Positions 34,190 to 47,125 of a stretch of 64,000 bases of DNA are shown one piece after another; the first letter of the stretch is position 1, and each line of letters begins with the position of its first letter. This DNA is from Orobanche coerulescens. Taxonomy: Eukaryota; Streptophyta; Magnoliopsida; Lamiales; Orobanchaceae. The notes beneath the pieces were generated by a model. It searched no databases. It was given only the letters and a program-made list of their open reading frames with translations, and was not told the DNA's origin. The translations under genes and the position numbers were made by a program. The stretch lies in the NCBI GenBank assembly GCA_033398695.1, contig CM065809.1:175512501-175576500 (forward strand). Direction: 5' to 3'.

Positions 34190-36540
34190 TTAGGTTGCGG
34201 AAACCTAGGCTGTCGGGTCGAGTCGAGTCGTGGTTTGTCGAGTAATGTGTGGTCTTGTCGTTCGAGTCGTCAGGTGACAAGTTGAGTTGTGCGTAGTCAC
34301 AACGTGTCGGTTATGTTGTCGGACGAGATTAGTATCGTGGGCGACCGTCACCTCCGTGCGACCTGTGGATGTAAGTCTCCTCCTTTATGCGTAATACCTG
34401 TGTATCTCGATTTTATCTTAGTGAGTTAATTGCGGTGCATAATTTTATTTACACAGTATTGTGTAATATAGTTGTGTTTAATACTTGTGACACATAGTAT
34501 GTATATAGAACTGGGCACGTTATTGTTTTATCTTTGAACCACCGGGTGGGGTGGTAAGTTGTGAAAGTTTTAAACCTTGATGAGTTTCGAATAGGTACCG
34601 CCGATAGAGTTTGTGAGAAACTCCGATGAATGATTTTGCTGTGTGTTTAAACTTGATACCACGAGATGCATTTGATTGAATTGGCGACCCTGGTTTCCAT
34701 TTGAGTATATGGTTTTAAATTCGACTGTTTTTGGAATGTTGTAATTTTTGTCCGCTATGGGTAAGTTTGAGAATGTTTCCTGAAGGACTTTACAGTTTGA
34801 GAATTTTATAGAAATCGATTTTTGGAAAATATTTTGGTGGTGCGGTCAAACCATGGTTTATATGGATTTTTAAAATTTGATAAATTTTGACAAATGGACC
34901 GTGTATTTTCAAATGACACAATCAGGCGGTATTTGAAAAATGTGTTTTGAAATACTTCGGACATTGTAAAATATTACCGTCATCGACCTTTTTGGCGTTT
35001 TGTAAATGGTTTTTAGCCTGGTGGGTTCCGGCAGGACCCACGGCGCTATAATGTTCCGTAATTATCTCAATTTTTGGGCATTCTAGCCCATTGAATTATC
35101 TTTGAAAACTTTGAGTACCTTAGAAAATAAATTTCGAGACGTCGTTTTAAAATGAATTATTTTCTTGTGGTACATCCAAGGTGCCACAATATGTTTCAAG
35201 ATTATTCTACCTCGAGGACCAAAATGTTTTGAGATATTTTCCAATGTTTTAGAAACACTTTTACTTAGACCCGAGGGTCGAATACTTCCGAAAGTTTTTC
35301 ACGAAAAGAAATTATCCTCATTTTTATCGAATGCGAAATAGTTTCCAAAGTCTCGATAACGATGTTTCACGATTGTATTTTTATTGAAGGGTGATACACA
35401 AGATCAATCGGTGTTTCCAAAATTATTTTCAAAAGGAGGTTTTCGTTTTTAAAACCTATCCATTCCCGTTTGAGGGCTGGGTATGTATGTATGATGTTCG
35501 CGTTGTCTTTATGATGTTTGCTCCCGAGTATGATCGAATTGGTGGCATGAACGTCGAGGCGTTGCCACGCATTTGTTGTACTAGCCCTCTGTGAGAGGTG
35601 TGAACTGGTGTTTACTGTTTATCGCCTCGTGGTGATTTGCGTGTTGTCGCACGAGTGTGAGCTGTTGAAGCTTGGGTTTGTACGTTTGTGTACATGTGTG
35701 ATTGTTTCATAATGTTTGTAATTAGGTGTTGGTTATCGTTCGGGCCGTTGAGGTCGCCGAACGATACCGTCGTGATTCTTTGTTGTGCTGAGTTGGCATC
35801 TCCGCTATATTGTTTTGCGACTTTATGCCCCATTGTATCTAGCATTTGTATTTTCGGTATGCCGAGCCGAGGTATTTCAACCGTGATGTGCCGGGGCATG
35901 CACGTGTAAATTGTCCTTCTCGTCAGTGACGCGTTTCGAGGGACACCGAATTCAGTTTTGCGAATTGGCTATTGAGACTTTCGGAGTTCGCGCTTCAGCA
36001 CAGATATCAGGATCAACTCTGAGAGATCCATGGGAGATTTTCCTGTCGGATGCTTTTTGTGTTGTTACCTTGTTTCCGTTGTTGTGAGTTGCGGGGACGA
36101 CATTTCTTTTATAAGAGGTCGGATGTAATACCCGTACTATATTTGACTTCTGCAGTTTCTCCTTCTAAATTCTATCGACTTGCACGTGTTCGTCGATACT
36201 TTTTGAACTTGTTTGATGTCTCAGTTGGCATCATTCGAACTGGTTGTGACCTTGTTTTAGATCGACCTGTTTGTCATCGTGACCTTTCCGAGTTCGGTTC
36301 GATTCTTATGAACCTTGTTTGGAAGTAACATCTTTCACTTTCTACCAGTTCTTTTAATGTCTGGAGTTGAAGTGGGGACTTCGGAGTCATTGTTCGACTG
36401 TTGTCATTCGATCATTGTTATTTGATCATTGTTATTCGATCATTGTTATTTGATCATTGTTGTTCGATCATTGTTATTTGATCGTTGTTGTTCGATCGTT
36501 GTTGTTCGAACGGGGTTGTCTGACTGTTGTTGCCTGATCT
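34190..36540 (+). other. Interior of D: non-coding or fully decayed
   Basis: The first part matches E's leader (CCTAGGCTGTCGGGTC, GATTAGTATCGTGG, CGACCTGTGG). At 34980-35055 lies a module resembling the end of G's LTR. 36404-36525 is a short-period array of TTCGATCATTGTTATTTGAT-like units. No protein was recognised. Confidence 0.6.
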
Positions 36541-36576
36541 CGTACTGCGAAGAATTGTCGTTCACCGTTAGTCAAT

Positions 36577-36642
36577 TGTTTCGAGTGTGGCCAAGTGGGT
36601 CACCGAGCGGTGCATTGTGAGACCGTTGCCACGATGTTCGGG
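36577..36642 (+). pseudogene. gag remnant of D: one CCHC zinc knuckle
   Basis: CFECGQVGHRAVHCETVA is encoded here and is nearly identical to the second knuckle of E's gag. Nothing upstream continues the gag frame, so this is the surviving tail of a deleted gene. Confidence 0.8.
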
Positions 36643-36792
36643 AATTGGGTTTTCGTTCCTACTCGGGGAGTGCCTGGTGGTGTCCCGTGATGTAGTTGTG
36701 TATCGTACTTCGTGCTGTAATTCGTGTAGAAATTGATATTTGTTGCGTGGACTTTTTGGTTTTGTTTGTATTCTACCATGATGTTTTATTTT

Positions 36793-36960
36793 AAGTTTCG
36801 GGACGAAACTTATTTAAATAGGATAGAATGTAATGTCCGGTATTCTCGTTTTCCGTTATCTTGAATTGTTTGTGTTTTGATGTCGGACATTTTCTTATTG
36901 ATGAGAATCGGAATGATTTCTATCCTGATACTCTATTTGTTTCTATCGCATAGCCGTTTT
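36793..36960 (+). other. Extra polypurine tract and LTR-start fossil inside D
   Basis: AAGTTTCGGGACGAAACTT followed by an A/G-rich run and TGTAATGTCCGGTATTC at 36829 looks like a PPT plus LTR start. It lies 430 bp before the true PPT/LTR junction at 37257. The LTR-like similarity fades after about 100 bp. Confidence 0.6.
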
Positions 36961-37256
36961 AGTCGGGTGCAACTTGTTGTAGCGTACGTTTCTTCGATTA
37001 AATGTGTGCATGTGATGTGGTATGTGATGCGTCGTTAATTGCTCGTTGTTGTTTGAAACATAGTCGGTGGCGTTGCGTTAGTCGTCGTGGGGCGTGTTTT
37101 TACGCCGTATATTCCCTTGCGTTGCTTGTAACGTTTCGCCGTTGGGCACGAATTTTTTTCGGTTCTTGTGTATCTCGTTGAGTTTTCCTGGCGAGATATT
37201 GCTTCTCCCTACTTGATTTAAGTTTCGGGACGAAACTTCTTTTAAGGAGGGTAGAA

Positions 37257-40073
37257 TGTAATATCCGCAATTTCGGATTTCCGGTAATTTTATTTTTTCG
37301 GCGGAAGTCCGTTTCGACGACTCGCTTGGGACCGTCTCATCATTCTGAGAATGATTAATTCTGCACTTTTTGTCATCCGAGTTCGTTTCGGTGTCGTTTT
37401 GTTGAGTTCCGTGCTTTTTGGCGACTTTTCCGCACTTGAGTTCGATTCTTGCGAATCTCGTTGGAAATTACTGTTTCGAGTTTCCCGTAAGTCCGTTTAA
37501 CTTTGTTAGACGTGTTGTGAACTTCGGTTTGGTTATTCGATCACGTATCGTGATTTTCGAACGTTTTGGGCCATTTTCATAATTTCCCAAAGTTTGGGGT
37601 AATTACTTTCCGTTGTCGAATTTCAAGCCTTCGGGTGGTCGGAATCATGTGTTCTCTCAGTGTTCGGATTCGTCTTTACGAGTAGTTCGTAATCGTGCTT
37701 TCGGTTTACGTTCAGGTCTGAGTTTCGGGATTTTTCGGACCGTCGGAGCAGCCGAGTCTGTTGGCCGGACTGTGCGAACGGCCTGAAGCAGCGCGCCTGG
37801 CCGTGTCTTGCGCCGGTCGGCCAGGACCAGCACTGCCGAGACACGGCCGAGACACCCGGCGCCATCTGGGCATTTCTGCGCCGTGTCCGTGAGGCTATAA
37901 ATATGGCGAGCATACGGGTTTTTCTTCATTTTTCTCACTCGTTTCTTCCTCTTCCATGCTGGATCTTTGATGATCATGGAGGGATGTTGTTAGGGTTAAA
38001 TCCATGAAGTTTTGAAGTTCATAACATCGATTAATCCTTCCATAACTTGCTCCGATCGACCGAATCAAGGCAAGTTTTCTTAAAATATAGTTTTGGGGAT
38101 TTTGTTCGATTTGTCCGTTTAATCCGTTTTAACTCAGAATATTGATGGATTGATGATTGTTAAGCTATATTATATCTAATTCCTTGTTATTCCACGGTTG
38201 GATTGCCACGGATTTGTCGTTTTATTGAGTATTTTATCGACGCCTTGAAGGCGTTCGATAAAATGTCACAAAGAGAATTCGAGCGTTCTACCATTATTCT
38301 TCCTCGTATGATCGATGATTTATTGATTATATGTTGTTAGGGTCGAATTCTTGTGAAGAACTCGAGTCAGAACCCTTCCGTTCGTTGTCTTCTTCGGGGT
38401 CCGAGCTTCCCGGTCGAACCGTGTTCTTCGGAGCGTTTGGTAGCGGTTATTAAGGCAAGTATCTTACTATACGACTTGTATCTTGCGACTAGTAATTATG
38501 TATGAGATGTGTGATGATTTTGCTTGCCTTCGTAATTATATTCCGTTTGAGTTGGTTGTGTTTTCCGTAATTTGAAGGCTTTGCGATAATATTGTTATAT
38601 TAGTATACGTGTTAGGCGTTGTGCCATTTGTGCAGGATTGCGCCGTACGTATGGGACGGTCGTACACTTGGTTGTGTAATGTAATGTGTACCGAACGTGT
38701 GTTATGTTGGATATGTGTCGTTGATTGACGATAGTCGTTGCGAGTGTTGAGATTGTGTTATGTGCAGGTGATGTACGATTTTGTGGTGATCAATGTGATT
38801 GATCAATTATGCTCATTGTTGTATGTAATGTGAATGTGAATATGAATATGTGTGTGACCGCTAAGTTCACTCGTGTTGGTCCGACGGGACCTACGAGGAT
38901 TCGTGGCAGTGGACTACGGGGTCAGAACTTAGTGAGTGCGAGGTCCAATCGTCTTTGATGCAGCGAGGCCTACGATAACGCATGGCAGTGGACCATGAGT
39001 TTCGGACACAGTACGTCCAACCGGGTGAGCTCGACGGGGCTTACGGTGACACGTGGCAGTGGACTACGGTGTCAGGACTGTGTGTGTGGTTGTTGAGATT
39101 GATATAGTCCGTGTGGGTTGTTAAGCCTACGGAGACACGTGACAGTGGATCACGGTGTCGGAATTGGTTATGTCTGGTTAATAGTCCGTGCGGGTTGTTG
39201 AACCTACGGAGACATGTGACAGTGGATCACGGTGTCGGAATTGATTATGTTTGTTTAATTGTGCGTGGTGTAGTCCGTGCGGGTTGTTGAACCTACGGAG
39301 ACACGTGACAGTGGATCACGGTGTCATGAGCATGATTGTTTTCAAATCAAAGTTTTGAAAAGAAAGTTTTAAGAAAGGAATGTTGGGCCGAGCCCCACGA
39401 GATTTATGAAATGTTTTAAATCTTGTGAATTATTGAAATACAATTTGTGATTTGGGTTAAGACCCTAAGATTTTCGAAAGGTTTGAAATTCTAAAAATTT
39501 CCGAGATGATAATCTTATTTTCGAATGCTTCATAGTTTACCTTCCCTTGTGAAAACCTCCCGGGAATATTTTGATACTTGATTATTATATTGGATTCACG
39601 ATTATTATTTGCTTGTTACATTTCGTATGATTTGATACTTGCACTAGTAAAACAGTGGAGTTTCACTAACCCCCGAGTAATCGGGGGGTGGATGTCTGTT
39701 TTGCGTCCAGGTACATGCAGATTCAGGGGAGCAGTCACAGGATTGGCACAAGAGGATGACGAGCTGCGATACTAATCATGAGTCGAGAGTTGTCTTGATT
39801 TTTGTTGTGTTGTCAGAGTTGATTTCAGTCTTCCGCTGTATTGTATTTCGACCCCTGTGTGGGTAATGTTATTTAAGTCAGTTTTATCGATTGGGTTGTG
39901 TGACCTCATCGGTCTGTGTATTCACGTGTAAGTGACCATATCGATCTGTATCATTTTATTGTTTGACCCTGGCTGGGCAAGCATTTGGTTGTTTATGGAT
40001 GTTTAGCCTGGTAGATCCTTGTGGAAAGGGTCTACGACGTGTAATATTCCCATATGGTTTTGGGGGTGTTACA
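37257..40073 (+). repeat. 3' LTR of D
   Basis: Preceded by a PPT region (37221-37256, AAGGAGGGTAGAA). It is a sister of the 5' LTR, but the block 37740-37900 differs from it by many 1-4 base gaps. Confidence 0.92.
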
Positions 40074-40619
40074 CTTACGGCCGTAACTCGGCCAGGCCAG
40101 GCCCTGCTCCGGCCGGCCGTGGCCACTCCGACGACCCGGACGACCCCGAAACCCGAACCTGAGTATAAATCGAAGGTACGGTTACGACGTACTCGCAAAG
40201 ACGAATCTAAGAGCTAAGAGAACATGCGATTCCGACCACCCGAAGACTCGAAATTCGACAACAGAAGTAATTACCCCAAACTTTGGGAAATTACGAAAAT
40301 GGCCCAAAATGCCCGAAAATCACGATACGTGATTGAATAACCAAACAAAAGTTCACAACACGTCTAACAAAGTTAAACGGACTTACGGGAAACTCGAAAC
40401 AGCAGTTTTGAACGAGATTCGCAAGAATCGAACTCAAGTGCGAAAAAAGTCGCCAAAAAGCACGAAACTCAACAAAACGACACCGAAACGAACTCGGATG
40501 ACAAAAAGTGCAGAATTAATCATTCTCGGAATGACGAAACGGTCATGAGTGAGTCGTCAAAACGGACTTCTGCCGAAAAAAAAAAGAAATTACCGGAAAT
40601 CGAAATTACGGGTTTTACA

Positions 40620-41175
40620 AATGTGAAGCTAAAGAAGTTGACTGTGAAGCTTTTGAGCTTTAGCTTCACATATATGACGCTAATATGTGAAGCTAAAGAA
40701 GCTGACGCTAAAGAAGCTTTAGCTTCAATGTTTGACCGGTGAAGCTAAAGAATTGAACTTTAGCGTCAGCCATGTGAAGCTAAAGCAAATGTAAAATTGC
40801 CCTAATTACATTAGCTTCACATGGGTGAAGCTAAAGCTAACGCGGGGAATATTATTTTTTTAAGCTTTAGCGTCACATGTGTGACGCTAAAGAAGTCAGA
40901 CAATTTTAAATATTATATCTTTAGCGTCACATTTGTGACGCTAAAGAAAGTGCCGAAATTTTAAATATTAAACCTTTAGTGTCACATGTGTGACGCCAAA
41001 GAAACTCCCGTAATTTTATATATTATATCTTTGGTGTCAGATATGTGACGCCAAAGAAACTCCAGCAATTTTAATTATTATATCTTTGGCGTCAGATATG
41101 TGACGCCAAAGAAAGTCCATCAATTATAAATAATATATCTTTAGCGTGACATACGTGACGCTAAAGATATTCGTT
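40620..41175. repeat. Left subterminal repeat array of CACTA B
   Basis: Dense GTGAAGCTAAAG / CTTTAGCTTCAC motifs to about 40850, then six units of about 60 bp, each a near-perfect palindrome (CTTTAGCGTCAC with GTGACGCTAAAG) separated by an AT-rich spacer. In CACTA elements such arrays bind the TnpA-type protein. Confidence 0.85.
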
Positions 41176-41223
41176 TAAAATAAAAAATGAAATTAGCCAG
41201 AACAAATTTCTGGCTAATTTCAG

Positions 41224-41260
<37 letters not shown>

Positions 41261-43290
41261 AATCATAAATATTTTTGAAATATATTTTTTGTTGTAATTA
41301 GAAAATATGCCAAAAGCTACACTTCTAATTATTATTAAAAAATAATTATATTATACTAAAAAGATATTTATTTAATTAGAAAATAAATATAATCATTTTT
41401 GTTATGTTTCAATAATATTAATATTGTAATTCACTTATATTTAAATAAATCAAAATCATGCAAAAGTAAGAAAAATACAAAAATATTAATAAGTTAGTAG
41501 AAACAAAAAATAATATAAGTAAAATTATTAACAAAATTGAAAATAATTTAGAAATTACCTTGAAGATTGAGAGATGAAAGTTGAAGAAATGAGATGAAAT
41601 GTGGATTAGAATTTTGGAATGAATGAAGGTTTGTAGTGATGTTGTATTTATAATATATTTTGAAACACAATAGCTTCACATATGTGAAGCTAAAGTATTT
41701 CACTAAATTTGAATTTCCCCGCGGCTACGCCAAAAATTTCAAACTTCCGCCAATTTTTTTTAAAATATTTGTATTGGCGTCACATATGTGACGCCTTTAG
41801 TAAGATAATTATGTCCTGCACATTAGCTTCACATATGTGAAGCTAAAACTTGTCAACCACCATATCCGCGTGCGCCACCTACCGCCTCCGAAATTATTCT
41901 AATATTATTCTTTGGCTTCACATACGTGAAGCCAATATCTGATTAAATATATTATATAACTCAGTTTGAGAGATGAACGCGATATATACATCGTTTTTTT
42001 CTGAAGCCAACTAAATTATATAAATATACATCGTTTTTTCTGAATTTTTTCCGGAATATATATTCAAGGATATATTGAGCATTTTAAGCATTATTTAAGC
42101 AAGTCTATATCTATTAATTGCTATAATAATATATCTATTTAAGTTAAAGTTTAAATAATATATATTAATTTACATTGGCTTCACATTCTTTAAGCAAGTC
42201 TATATCAATTAATTGCTAAAATTTCGGATCATATTAATTGTATGTTGTTCGCTCTATTTTTAAATAATCCGCAAGTGTACGGAGAATATGTAGAAAGCGG
42301 CGAGCAAGGTCGTATTCCACAGAGACTAAATATTCTTATTGTGTTGAGTACTAGACTATAATGTTTCCAGTTTTATCTAGACGATCTAAAAGCATTGGTA
42401 GGTGTACATTTTAGTTTCACATATGTGAAGCTAATGATGTTGAAAACATTGGTGTCACATATGTGAAGCCAATGTATAAATTAAATAATACATAATAATT
42501 AACATTAGCATCACATATGTGACGCTAATACCTTAATTAATTGTAATATGTATTATTAACGGTGTAACCTCTTTAAATTAATACTCGATAAATTAGTAAA
42601 CTCTATAAAATTAATAAATATTTTAATGCCTTAATTATATGTTAGGATTTTCACATATTTTTACCTTTCTCTTAATTATTTTGCTGAATTTATGGATCAA
42701 AATTTTGCGATTTAACTCTCCTTAAATTCTCACGGAATATGACTAAAAGGGAACAAAAAATTAAAAAGCCATATTCATCGTCAATCACAATTAATATACG
42801 AAAGCATTAAAATATAATATTAATATTACTTAAACTATTGACAGAAACTTATGCGGGACATACAATCAAAATTTTTGGTAAATCTTTAAAATGATAATAA
42901 AATATGGAAACAACCGTCATTATATATAAATCATATGTTAGGTTTAATTATAGGTTCAATTACTTTTATTTTAAAAAATCTCAAAAGTGGCAAAAAAATA
43001 TCAGAAAATTAAATTTATTATATTTGCACTTGAGAGAAATCAAGAATAAATTTATAAATGTTACTTATTATAATTATAGTTAAAGAGTATCAAATAAGTG
43101 TTTTGTTATTATTTTTATTATGAATGCACACTTTTATTATAAGATAGACATGCCATAGCCGGTCAGATACAGATGAACTAATTGATAAGTCAATGTTAGA
43201 AAGAATTCAAAAAAAAAAAATTAAAAGAACCTCAAACTGACATATAAGGCAAATTAATGAGGAAGCGGAAATAATTCAATTTTTATATAT
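41176..43290. other. CACTA B interior, left side
   Basis: A GT/TA microsatellite at 41224-41256, scattered CACATATGTGAAGC palindromes (41672, 41775, 41828, 41917), then from about 42385 one copy of the segment that recurs in the array at 58-61 kb. No coding sequence. Confidence 0.6.
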
Positions 43291-43291
43291 T

Positions 43292-43330
43292 ACGAGACAT
43301 TATGGCCCGTGCGATGCACGGGCTTTATTC
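43292..43330 (-). mobile_element. Possible Helitron 3' end (hairpin)
   Basis: A perfect 8-bp stem with 3-nt loop, GCCCGTGC-GAT-GCACGGGC (43305-43323), lies 13 bases from the point where this copy stops matching the parallel array copies (after TATATATTA). Read on the minus strand it resembles a Helitron 3' hairpin. The terminal tetranucleotide is CTCG instead of CTRR, and the 5' end was not found. Confidence 0.4.
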
Positions 43331-44017
43331 ACCCTAAAGCACGTGTACTTTATTTTTGATAATATCGAATATCATATTTATATTACATATTATTTCAAGG
43401 CCCGAGCATTCACAGTTTTTGTTTTTCGAGTGAAATTATTCTAAGTTAAAACATCGTATTTTTATATAACGTATTTATTATCAAGTATGACCTAGGTTGT
43501 GTTATTGATAGGTTAAAATGACTTGTAATCAAAATGTGCAATATATTTATCCATGATACTTACACCATAAAAAATTACTTGTGCATTTCTTAATATGGAT
43601 TATATCTCAGTGAAGCAAAATATTTGTTCGTGTTTACAGAAATCAATACGAACTACTTTATAATTAGTAGCATCGAACTATCATATATAGCTTACTCGGT
43701 GGTGCATTCTAGCGTCAATATGTGGGGTACTATATGAGGTTGATTTCAAACAATGGTTCATATATCACATATTAAGATATCGAATTGATATCTATATAGT
43801 CAAGTTACCAAACATGTACGATTATCTAAAATGAATGATTTGTTGCCATTTAATCAAACACTTATTACGCCTACGATGCTACGTATTTGAATTAATTTTT
43901 CTCCCACATTTTTATACTTTAAAATTCTTATGGCAAATATTATGATTTTTATTACATATTTCACTCTTACTCCTTAGTTGTTTATATTTTTTAGATGTAA
44001 AAAAATTGCACTCTTAG
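43331..44017. other. Gene-free AT-rich stretch
   Basis: No repeats or coding frame recognised. It may be body sequence of the putative Helitron, together with 52881-53797 and 57013-57780. Confidence 0.4.
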
Positions 44018-47000
44018 TGTAACACCCCCAATCCGCTCAGGGATATTACACGCCGTAGAACCTTTCCTCAAGGATCTACCAGGCTGGTAACGACATATAA
44101 CAATTCAACCATGCCTTTAAGGCTAAAATGACTCAGTAGACCGATTTGGTCTTTCAACAAATACATACAACTCAAATACAACTCATGCCCACGCAGGGGT
44201 CAAAATACAACCACACCCGTACAACGGGAAAATATCTGCAATGGAAAAGAAAATACAACTAGACCAATACGACTGAACGGATCCTCGTGTGATTAGTATC
44301 GTTCATCTTTCATCATCCTTCGTGCCGACTCGTGCTATGCTCCAAAACCCGAATGCAAAAATAGACACCCACCCCGAATACTCGGGGTTAGCAAACTCCA
44401 CCGTTTTGCTAGTGCAAGTACAAGTGCAAAAATACGAGCCATACAATTCATATTCCACGAATAACAATAACCAGGAATCATCAAAGATCCAAACATAATG
44501 AAAAGTACTTCCCGAGGCAAGAGTTTGGGTAAAACATTCCGAAACCGAAAGACCACAATTAAGGGGAACAATTTGTAAAACAGTTTAAAATGCCATCGAG
44601 AGTTTTAATAGAAAACAATTTAGGATTATCAAATCCTAATCTTTCCAAAAATCAACAGGGTCACAGCCCAAAGGTTTTGTTTTCGCAAATAGGAAACCAC
44701 CAACAATTTACAGGGTCAGAGCCCAACATCACGTGTCCTCAACGGACATAAAATCAACGAAACATAATCACGCACGCACATCACCTAGGACCGGGAGGCT
44801 ACCACAGACATCTCACCCGAGGCCTCGAAGGACCCTCCGGAGCTGGCTAGCGAAACAAATCACACACATCTCACGGTTGGATCAATCGCTTGTTGCATCC
44901 TGGCCACATGATCGCATGCCATGTGCCACCGTAGATTATCTCAGGCTCTCACGGTTGGATCAATCACTTGTTGCATCCTGACCACATGATCACGTGCCAT
45001 GTGTCACCGTAGACCTTCAACCATATCCACACATTCACACAAATAACATATCACATCAAGGATATTCAAACAATTCGCCCAGAGGCATCAAACACTTAGC
45101 AAAACACCACGTCAATCCACAACGCACCGAAATGAAATAATATACGTCCACACGCAATACCAAGTGCAACATCAACACCAAACATATCCATAGAGTTCAT
45201 ATAGTTATTCACAAACCACACCATTCACAAAACACATGCGTTTTGAAAGCAAGCCTTTAACAAGACTAAACCGAATCTTTTGAAAGTTCAATTCAAATGA
45301 CCAAGCAACCACATTTAGACGATCACTAATTATCATATCCATAAAACAAGAATAGTATGGACAAGGTACTTGCCTCGAATAAGAACAACGCAGAGAATCG
45401 ACCGAAATAGGTTGGCACGAACCGACTACGAACTCGCCGACTCCACCGAACGACAATCCACAAAAAAGAACTACGAACAAAAACAATAACAACGAAAATG
45501 AATTCCAAAGTACGACCCAAAGCCGCTAAATTCAAAGAACAAATGACGAAGGTTCAAGGATTTCCCCCAAAACGGCCAAGAACACGATTCGTCCCGTCAA
45601 AACCCGAAAACGGAATTCCAAGTTGAAATATGGATATATAATCCATATAATATGTTTAACAACATCATTTAACCATAATCGATCCATCGAAAACGGATGA
45701 AAAACGAGATCGGGGATAAATCCCCCAAAAAGTCAATTCGAAGGAAATCAAGAAATATACTTCGATTCGACGAAGAACAATGGATTAAATGATGTTAAAC
45801 ACAAGAATACTACCAAGATTAATCATACCCATCATGAATTAATCAACAACACGGAACGAATCGGACAAAAATGCAAAAACCCCCAAATTCACGGAATTAG
45901 GGTTCTAAGAAAGATTACCTTGATTCGCTGGATCAAAGGATGATAACGGATGATTGATTGATGTTATGAACTCAAGAACTTCATGGATTTGTTGTTAAAC
46001 AACATGGCTTCGTCACCCATGAATCGCCAGCCGCGGACGGAGAAGGAAGGAAATGAAAAACGAAGGGAAAAGTGGCTGGTTTGTCATATATATATCGGGC
46101 GGAACTAGCGTGCGCTAGCCTTCCCGGACTAGCGTGCGCTATCGGCCAAAGACTGCCGAGCACTCTCGGCCATGGCCCGCATGACCGCACCACCGACAAA
46201 TTTCGCCGACCATGACCGCCCGACTCCCGCTAGCGTGCGCTACGGCCGAAGCTTCGCGCGCTAGCCGGCTGTCCAGAGCCTCGATCGAATCGCCGGCAGT
46301 AACGTACGCTAGCCGGCCGACAGCGTGCGCTACGCCTGCCGACTAGCGCGCGCTACGCTCGGCGTAGCGTGCGCTACCTGCCGATCCTTCCTGATTCCAG
46401 AACCCCAGAAACCCCACTGTCCGGCCCGATAGCGTGCGTTGGTCGACCAAGCTAGCGTGCGCTACACCTGCCGGTTAGCGCGCGCAGCCTTCCGGAAGTA
46501 GCGTGCGCTACGCCGGTTCCTGCCGCATCTGTCCGGCCGGTGCCCGCAATCGTCCGGCCAGTCCCGCAACCGTCCGGCCAGTACCCGACCACCAGGGCTC
46601 GACGACCCGATTTCCGAAAACGTACGGAACGAACACGACGAAAAGTTCGCGGACAACAACAACGGCCCAAAATGAAAACATAATACCATAATTAATCATA
46701 CACGACCAAGAAATGGGTCGAGACAACAATTACAGATACGGATACCCGTAACTTTCAAGAAATTACAAAATGGCCCAAAACGCCCGGAAATCACGATACG
46801 TGATCGAATAACCAAACGGAAGTTCACAACACGTCTAACAAAGTTAAACGGACTTACGGGAAACTCGAAACAGCAGTTTCGAACGAGATTCGCAAGAACC
46901 GAACTCGAGTGCGGAAAAGTCGTTAAAAAGCACGGAACTCAACAAAACGACTCCGAAACGAACTCGGATGTCAAAAAGTGTAGAATTAATCATTCTCAGA

Positions 47001-47087
47001 ATGACGAAACGGTCATGAGCGAGTTGTCAAAACGGACTTCGGCCGAAAAAAGAAATTTACCGAAAATCGAAAATTGCGGATATTACA
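44018..47087 (-). repeat. 3' LTR of E
   Basis: TGTAACACCCCCAATCCGC...TTGCGGATATTACA. A 78-bp duplication begins at 44871 and 44949; the palindrome cluster lies at 46105-46515; the minus-strand TATA-like run is at 46086-46095. Confidence 0.92.
46105..46515. repeat. TAGCGTGCGCTA palindrome cluster in the E 3' LTR
   Basis: TAGCGTGCGCTA, TAGCGCGCGCTA and TAACGTACGCTA units recur beside the minus-strand TATA run. The same cluster is in the other LTR at about 51885-52315. Confidence 0.88.
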
Positions 47088-47125
47088 TTCTACCCTCCTT
47101 AAAAGAAGTTTCGTCCCGAAACTTA
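47088..47125 (-). other. Polypurine-tract region of E
   Basis: On the minus strand AAGTTTCGGGACGAAACTT, then TTTTAAGGAGGGTAGAA directly before the LTR. This is the same as in D. Confidence 0.7.

Larger units (their letters stand above)
31347..40073 (+). mobile_element. D: long-LTR gypsy element with decayed interior
   Basis: LTRs 31347-34173 and 37257-40073, TSD CTTAC (31342-31346 and 40074-40078). The PBS TGGTATCGGAGC (34178) differs at one base from the initiator-Met type TGGTATCAGAGC. The interior is only 3.1 kb. It retains a leader shared with E, an isolated gag zinc knuckle (36577-36618) and a polypurine tract, with no pol. The long LTRs, Met PBS and gag resemble the Tekay/Del type of chromovirus; this placement is tentative. 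Confidence 0.9.
28835..40619 (-). mobile_element. C: solo LTR of the long-LTR gypsy family, split by D
   Basis: Starts TGTAACACCCCC and ends GGGTTTTACA with TSD AATGT on both sides (28830-28834 and 40620-40624). Without D and its TSD it is about 3.05 kb, the length of one LTR of E, so it is a recombined solo LTR in minus orientation. It carries TTACGGCCGTAA palindromes (31070-31335 and 40074-40090), a minus-strand TATA-like CTATATAAG near 31052, and a duplicated 74-bp segment at 29811 and 29885. Confidence 0.88.

Noticed and set aside
36429..36620. Plus-strand ORF in D's interior
   Set aside because: It runs through a simple tandem array and reads the zinc-knuckle remnant in the wrong frame.
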